Origin: Paraburkholderia tropica
GTDB taxonomy: Bacteria > Pseudomonadota > Gammaproteobacteria > Burkholderiales > Burkholderiaceae
Length of the DNA: 64,000 nucleotides
Assembly: GCF_900109265.1 (NCBI RefSeq)
Contig: NZ_FNZM01000005.1
Span: forward strand, 248,001 to 312,000
Direction: 5' to 3'
Shown: piece after piece, positions 61,647-64,000 of the stretch
Numbering within the stretch: position 1 is the stretch's first letter
How the letters are laid out: every line of letters begins with the position of its first letter
Notes under the pieces: model-generated
Database searches by the model: none
Told to the model about the DNA's origin: nothing
What the model saw: only the letters and a program-made list of their open reading frames with translations
Program-made: the position numbers and the translations under genes

Positions 61647-61655
61647 GGTGTGTCC

Positions 61656-64000
61656 TTACTCGTCGGCGTTGCCCGTCGCGGCCTTGGGCGGCGGCGCGAG
61701 CGTGGCGTTGCCGGACGCGCTCGCGGGGCGGCGCGGACGATGCGGGCCGGGGCCGAAATGGCGCGGCAGCGAGGCGGCGGCGGGACGCGCCGGGACGCCG
61801 TCGTCGCCGATCGCGGTGCCGCCGTTCACGGCGTCGGCGATGTCGGCGTTCATGCCGGCGCTGTTGTTCGCGGGTTTGGCTTTCGGTGCGGCAGGCGCGT
61901 GCGCGCCGCTCGCGGCTGAGGCGTTCGACGCCGCTTCGGCGTTCGCCGCCGCGGAGGCCGCCGCCGCAGCGGACGCCGCCTCGGCCGCCGAAGCCGCGCC
62001 GGGAAGCGGCAGCGGCGTGAAGCCCGCCGCAACCTTGACGCTCGATACGGGCGCGCTGGCGGGCGCGGGCGCCGAAGCGCCGCCCGTAGCCGATGCACCT
62101 GCGGCACCCGACGCACCCGCAGCACCCGCAGCACCCGACGCTTCCAGCGGCGCGCCGCCGATCACGGGCGCGGACGCATCCTGCGTCGCCGACGCGGCAG
62201 CGGCCACGGCCGCCTGTTCCGCGCCCGGCTTCAGACGGTCGACGAGCCAGTAATCGAGCACGCGGCGCGCGATCGGACCGGCCGCCTGTGCGCCCCAGCC
62301 GCCGTTTTCGACGATCAGCGCGAGCGCGATCGTGGGCTTGTCGGCGGGCGCGAAGGCGGTGAACAGCGCGTGGTCGCGCAGATGCTCGGCGACCGCGTGC
62401 GCCTGATACTTCGCGCCTTGCAGCGAGTACACCTGCGCCGTGCCGGTCTTGCCCGCCGACGTGTACGGCGCGTTGCGGAACAGCTGATACGCGGTGCCCG
62501 ACGGATTCATCGTCACGTTTTCCATGCCGCGTTTCACGACGTCGATGTCGGACTGCTTCACGTCGAGTCGTCCGCTTTCGGCCGGCACGGTCAGATGCTC
62601 GGCCTTCGTGATCGGATTCTCGATGGCCTTCACGAGGTGAGGCTTCATGAGCACGCCGTTGTCGGCGAGCGTGGCCGTGGCGTGCGCGAGCTGCAGGATC
62701 GTGAACGAGTTGTAGCCCTGACCGATCCCGAGGCTGATCGTCTCGCCTTCGTACCACTTCTGTTGCTCGGGCTTGCGGTAGGCCTTCTTCTTCCACTCGG
62801 TCGAGGGCAGGATGCCGCGCGCCTCGCCCGCGATGTCGATGCCGGTGAGCTGGCCGAAGCCGAGCGGCTTCATGAAGTTGGCGATGGCGTCCACGCCCAG
62901 ATCGTGCGCGAGCATGAAGAAGTAGGTGTCGTTCGACACCATGATCGCCTTGTTCATGTCGACCCAGCCCTGGCCGGAGCGCACGTCGTTGTTGAAGCGG
63001 TGGCCGCCGAACATGTAGTAGCCGGGGTCCGAGAAGCCCCACTGCGGCGTGCGCTTGTGCAGCGTGAGAGCGGCGAGCGCCATGAACGGCTTGTAGGTCG
63101 AGCCCGGCGGATAGGTGCCGTGCAGCGGACGGTTGAGCAGCGGGTGATCGGGCGAGTTGTTGAGTTCGTCCCAGGTTTGCTGGTCGATGCCGTCGACGAA
63201 CGAATTCGGGTCGAAGCTCGGCGCGGAAACGAAGGCGAGAATGTCGCCCGTCGACGGCTCGATGGCCACGAGCGCGCCGCGCTTGCCCGCGAAAGCCTGC
63301 TCGGCCACCTGCTGCAAACCGATGTCGATCGACAGCACGAGGTTGTTGCCCGGCGTGGCCTGCGTGCGCGAGAGCGTGCGCACCGGACGGCCGCCCGCCG
63401 TCACTTCGACTTCCTCGAAACCGGTCAGGCCGTGCAGCTCGGTTTCGTAGCTCTGCTCGACGCCGATCTTGCCGATGTAGTCGGTGCCGTTGTAGTTGTT
63501 GGCATCGAGACGCGGATCGTAATGCTCGGTATCGCTGTCATTCTTGTCGCTCATGTCGTCGATCCGTTCCTGATCGCGCTGCGAGATGCGGCCGATATAG
63601 CCGATCACGTGCGCGGCCGTCGGACCGAGCGGGTACTGGCGGAACAGACGCGCGCGCACTTCCACGCCGGGGAAGCGGAAGCGCTGCGCGGTGAAGCGGG
63701 CGACTTCGTCGTCGGTGAGGCGCGTGCGGATCGGCAGGCTCTCGAAGTTCTTCGAATCTTCGAGCAGCTTCTTGAAGCGGCGGCGGTCGCGCGCGTCGAT
63801 CGGAATCACGGTCGAGAGTTGATCGATCGTGTTGTCGAGCGTGTCGGTGAGCTTCGACGGCGTGATTTCAAGCGTGTACGCCGAGTAGTTCTTCGCGAGC
63901 ACGACGCCGTTGCGGTCGGTGATGATGCCGCGATTCGGCACGATCGGCGCGACCGAAATGCGGTTTTCGTCCGCTTGCAGCGAGTATTTGCTGTGGTTCC
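61656..64000 (-). CDS. mrdA: Penicillin-binding protein 2 (transpeptidase, partial at the N-terminus)
   Basis: The C-terminal 781 residues of PBP2, the transpeptidase of the elongasome; the start lies beyond the right edge. Visible are the pedestal domain (HSKYSLQADENRISVAPIVPNRG onward), the active Ser in PPGSTYKPFMALAAL, the SxN motif as MVSNDTYFF and the KTG motif in SAGKTGTAQVYS. The last 160 residues after the transpeptidase are a low-complexity Ala/Pro/Ser tail ending PPPKAATGNADE, which most PBP2 proteins lack (E. coli PBP2 has 633 in all). It is followed by rodA after 9 bases. Confidence 0.97.
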   Translation of the reverse strand, partial: NHSKYSLQADENRISVAPIVPNRGIITDRNGVVLAKNYSAYTLEITPSKLTDTLDNTIDQLSTVIPIDARDRRRFKKLLEDSKNFESLPIRTRLTDDEVARFTAQRFRFPGVEVRARLFRQYPLGPTAAHVIGYIGRISQRDQERIDDMSDKNDSDTEHYDPRLDANNYNGTDYIGKIGVEQSYETELHGLTGFEEVEVTAGGRPVRTLSRTQATPGNNLVLSIDIGLQQVAEQAFAGKRGALVAIEPSTGDILAFVSAPSFDPNSFVDGIDQQTWDELNNSPDHPLLNRPLHGTYPPGSTYKPFMALAALTLHKRTPQWGFSDPGYYMFGGHRFNNDVRSGQGWVDMNKAIMVSNDTYFFMLAHDLGVDAIANFMKPLGFGQLTGIDIAGEARGILPSTEWKKKAYRKPEQQKWYEGETISLGIGQGYNSFTILQLAHATATLADNGVLMKPHLVKAIENPITKAEHLTVPAESGRLDVKQSDIDVVKRGMENVTMNPSGTAYQLFRNAPYTSAGKTGTAQVYSLQGAKYQAHAVAEHLRDHALFTAFAPADKPTIALALIVENGGWGAQAAGPIARRVLDYWLVDRLKPGAEQAAVAAAASATQDASAPVIGGAPLEASGAAGAAGASGAAGASATGGASAPAPASAPVSSVKVAAGFTPLPLPGAASAAEAASAAAAASAAANAEAASNASAASGAHAPAAPKAKPANNSAGMNADIADAVNGGTAIGDDGVPARPAAASLPRHFGPGPHRPRRPASASGNATLAPPPKAATGNADE

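Overview
The window looks like part of the main chromosome of a GC-rich betaproteobacterium of the Burkholderiaceae, most like Paraburkholderia, Caballeronia or Burkholderia. The evidence is the GC-rich codon use, the block mnmE-yidC-yidD-rnpA-rpmH diverging from dnaA-dnaN-gyrB, the block dprA / def-fmt-lysE-htpX / rsmB-DUF4390-ntrY-ntrX, the pair rodA-mrdA, and a GTP-dependent PEP carboxykinase. It is the replication-origin neighbourhood and is mostly core genome.

Layout. 1-3.7 kb: multidrug efflux genes, namely a NodT-type outer-membrane factor cut by the window edge, a MarR regulator and an EmrB-type pump; the regulator and the pump share an operator-like sequence. 3.7-16 kb: envelope lipoproteins, gshA, the adaptive alkylation-response pair ada-alkA, a compact transcription unit that looks like a small RNA with an anti-Shine-Dalgarno loop, a VOC protein, YaeQ, a LysE exporter, small secreted or membrane proteins, and an HtrA-like protease without a signal peptide. 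16-27 kb: mnmE, a phage-type HTH regulator with a perfect palindrome in front of it, then the protein-insertion and RNase P genes, then dnaA, dnaN and gyrB. A cluster of DnaA-box-like 9-mers beside an AT-rich stretch lies just after gyrB and is a candidate oriC; a decayed tRNA-Val-like sequence lies in the same gap. 27.7-31.8 kb: a GyrI-like protein, DUF779 plus aldehyde dehydrogenase behind a sigma-54-type promoter, and small proteins.

31.85-34.16 kb is the one clearly foreign stretch. It is AT-rich and bounded by two identical 31-bp copies of a terminator. It abuts the 3' end of tRNA-Lys and contains the tail of an IS3-type transposase. It carries an orphan type VI secretion cassette: hcp, a phage-type lysozyme (frameshifted as read), and a secreted LprI/DUF1311 lysozyme-inhibitor-like protein. 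I read this as an effector/immunity module exported with Hcp.

34-64 kb returns to core genes: thioesterase, patatin-like phospholipase, 2-hydroxyacid dehydrogenase, pckG, a LysR regulator, topB, a thioredoxin-like protein, dprA, def-fmt, a LysE exporter, htpX, a glycosyltransferase-like membrane protein, rsmB, DUF4390 and the ntrY-ntrX pair (NtrX lacks the AAA+ domain). These are followed by tRNA-Phe, the preQ0 genes queC-queE-queD, an HpaI-type aldolase overlapping a Sel1-repeat protein, and rodA-mrdA, which runs off the right edge. No CRISPR array, rRNA operon or complete insertion sequence was seen.
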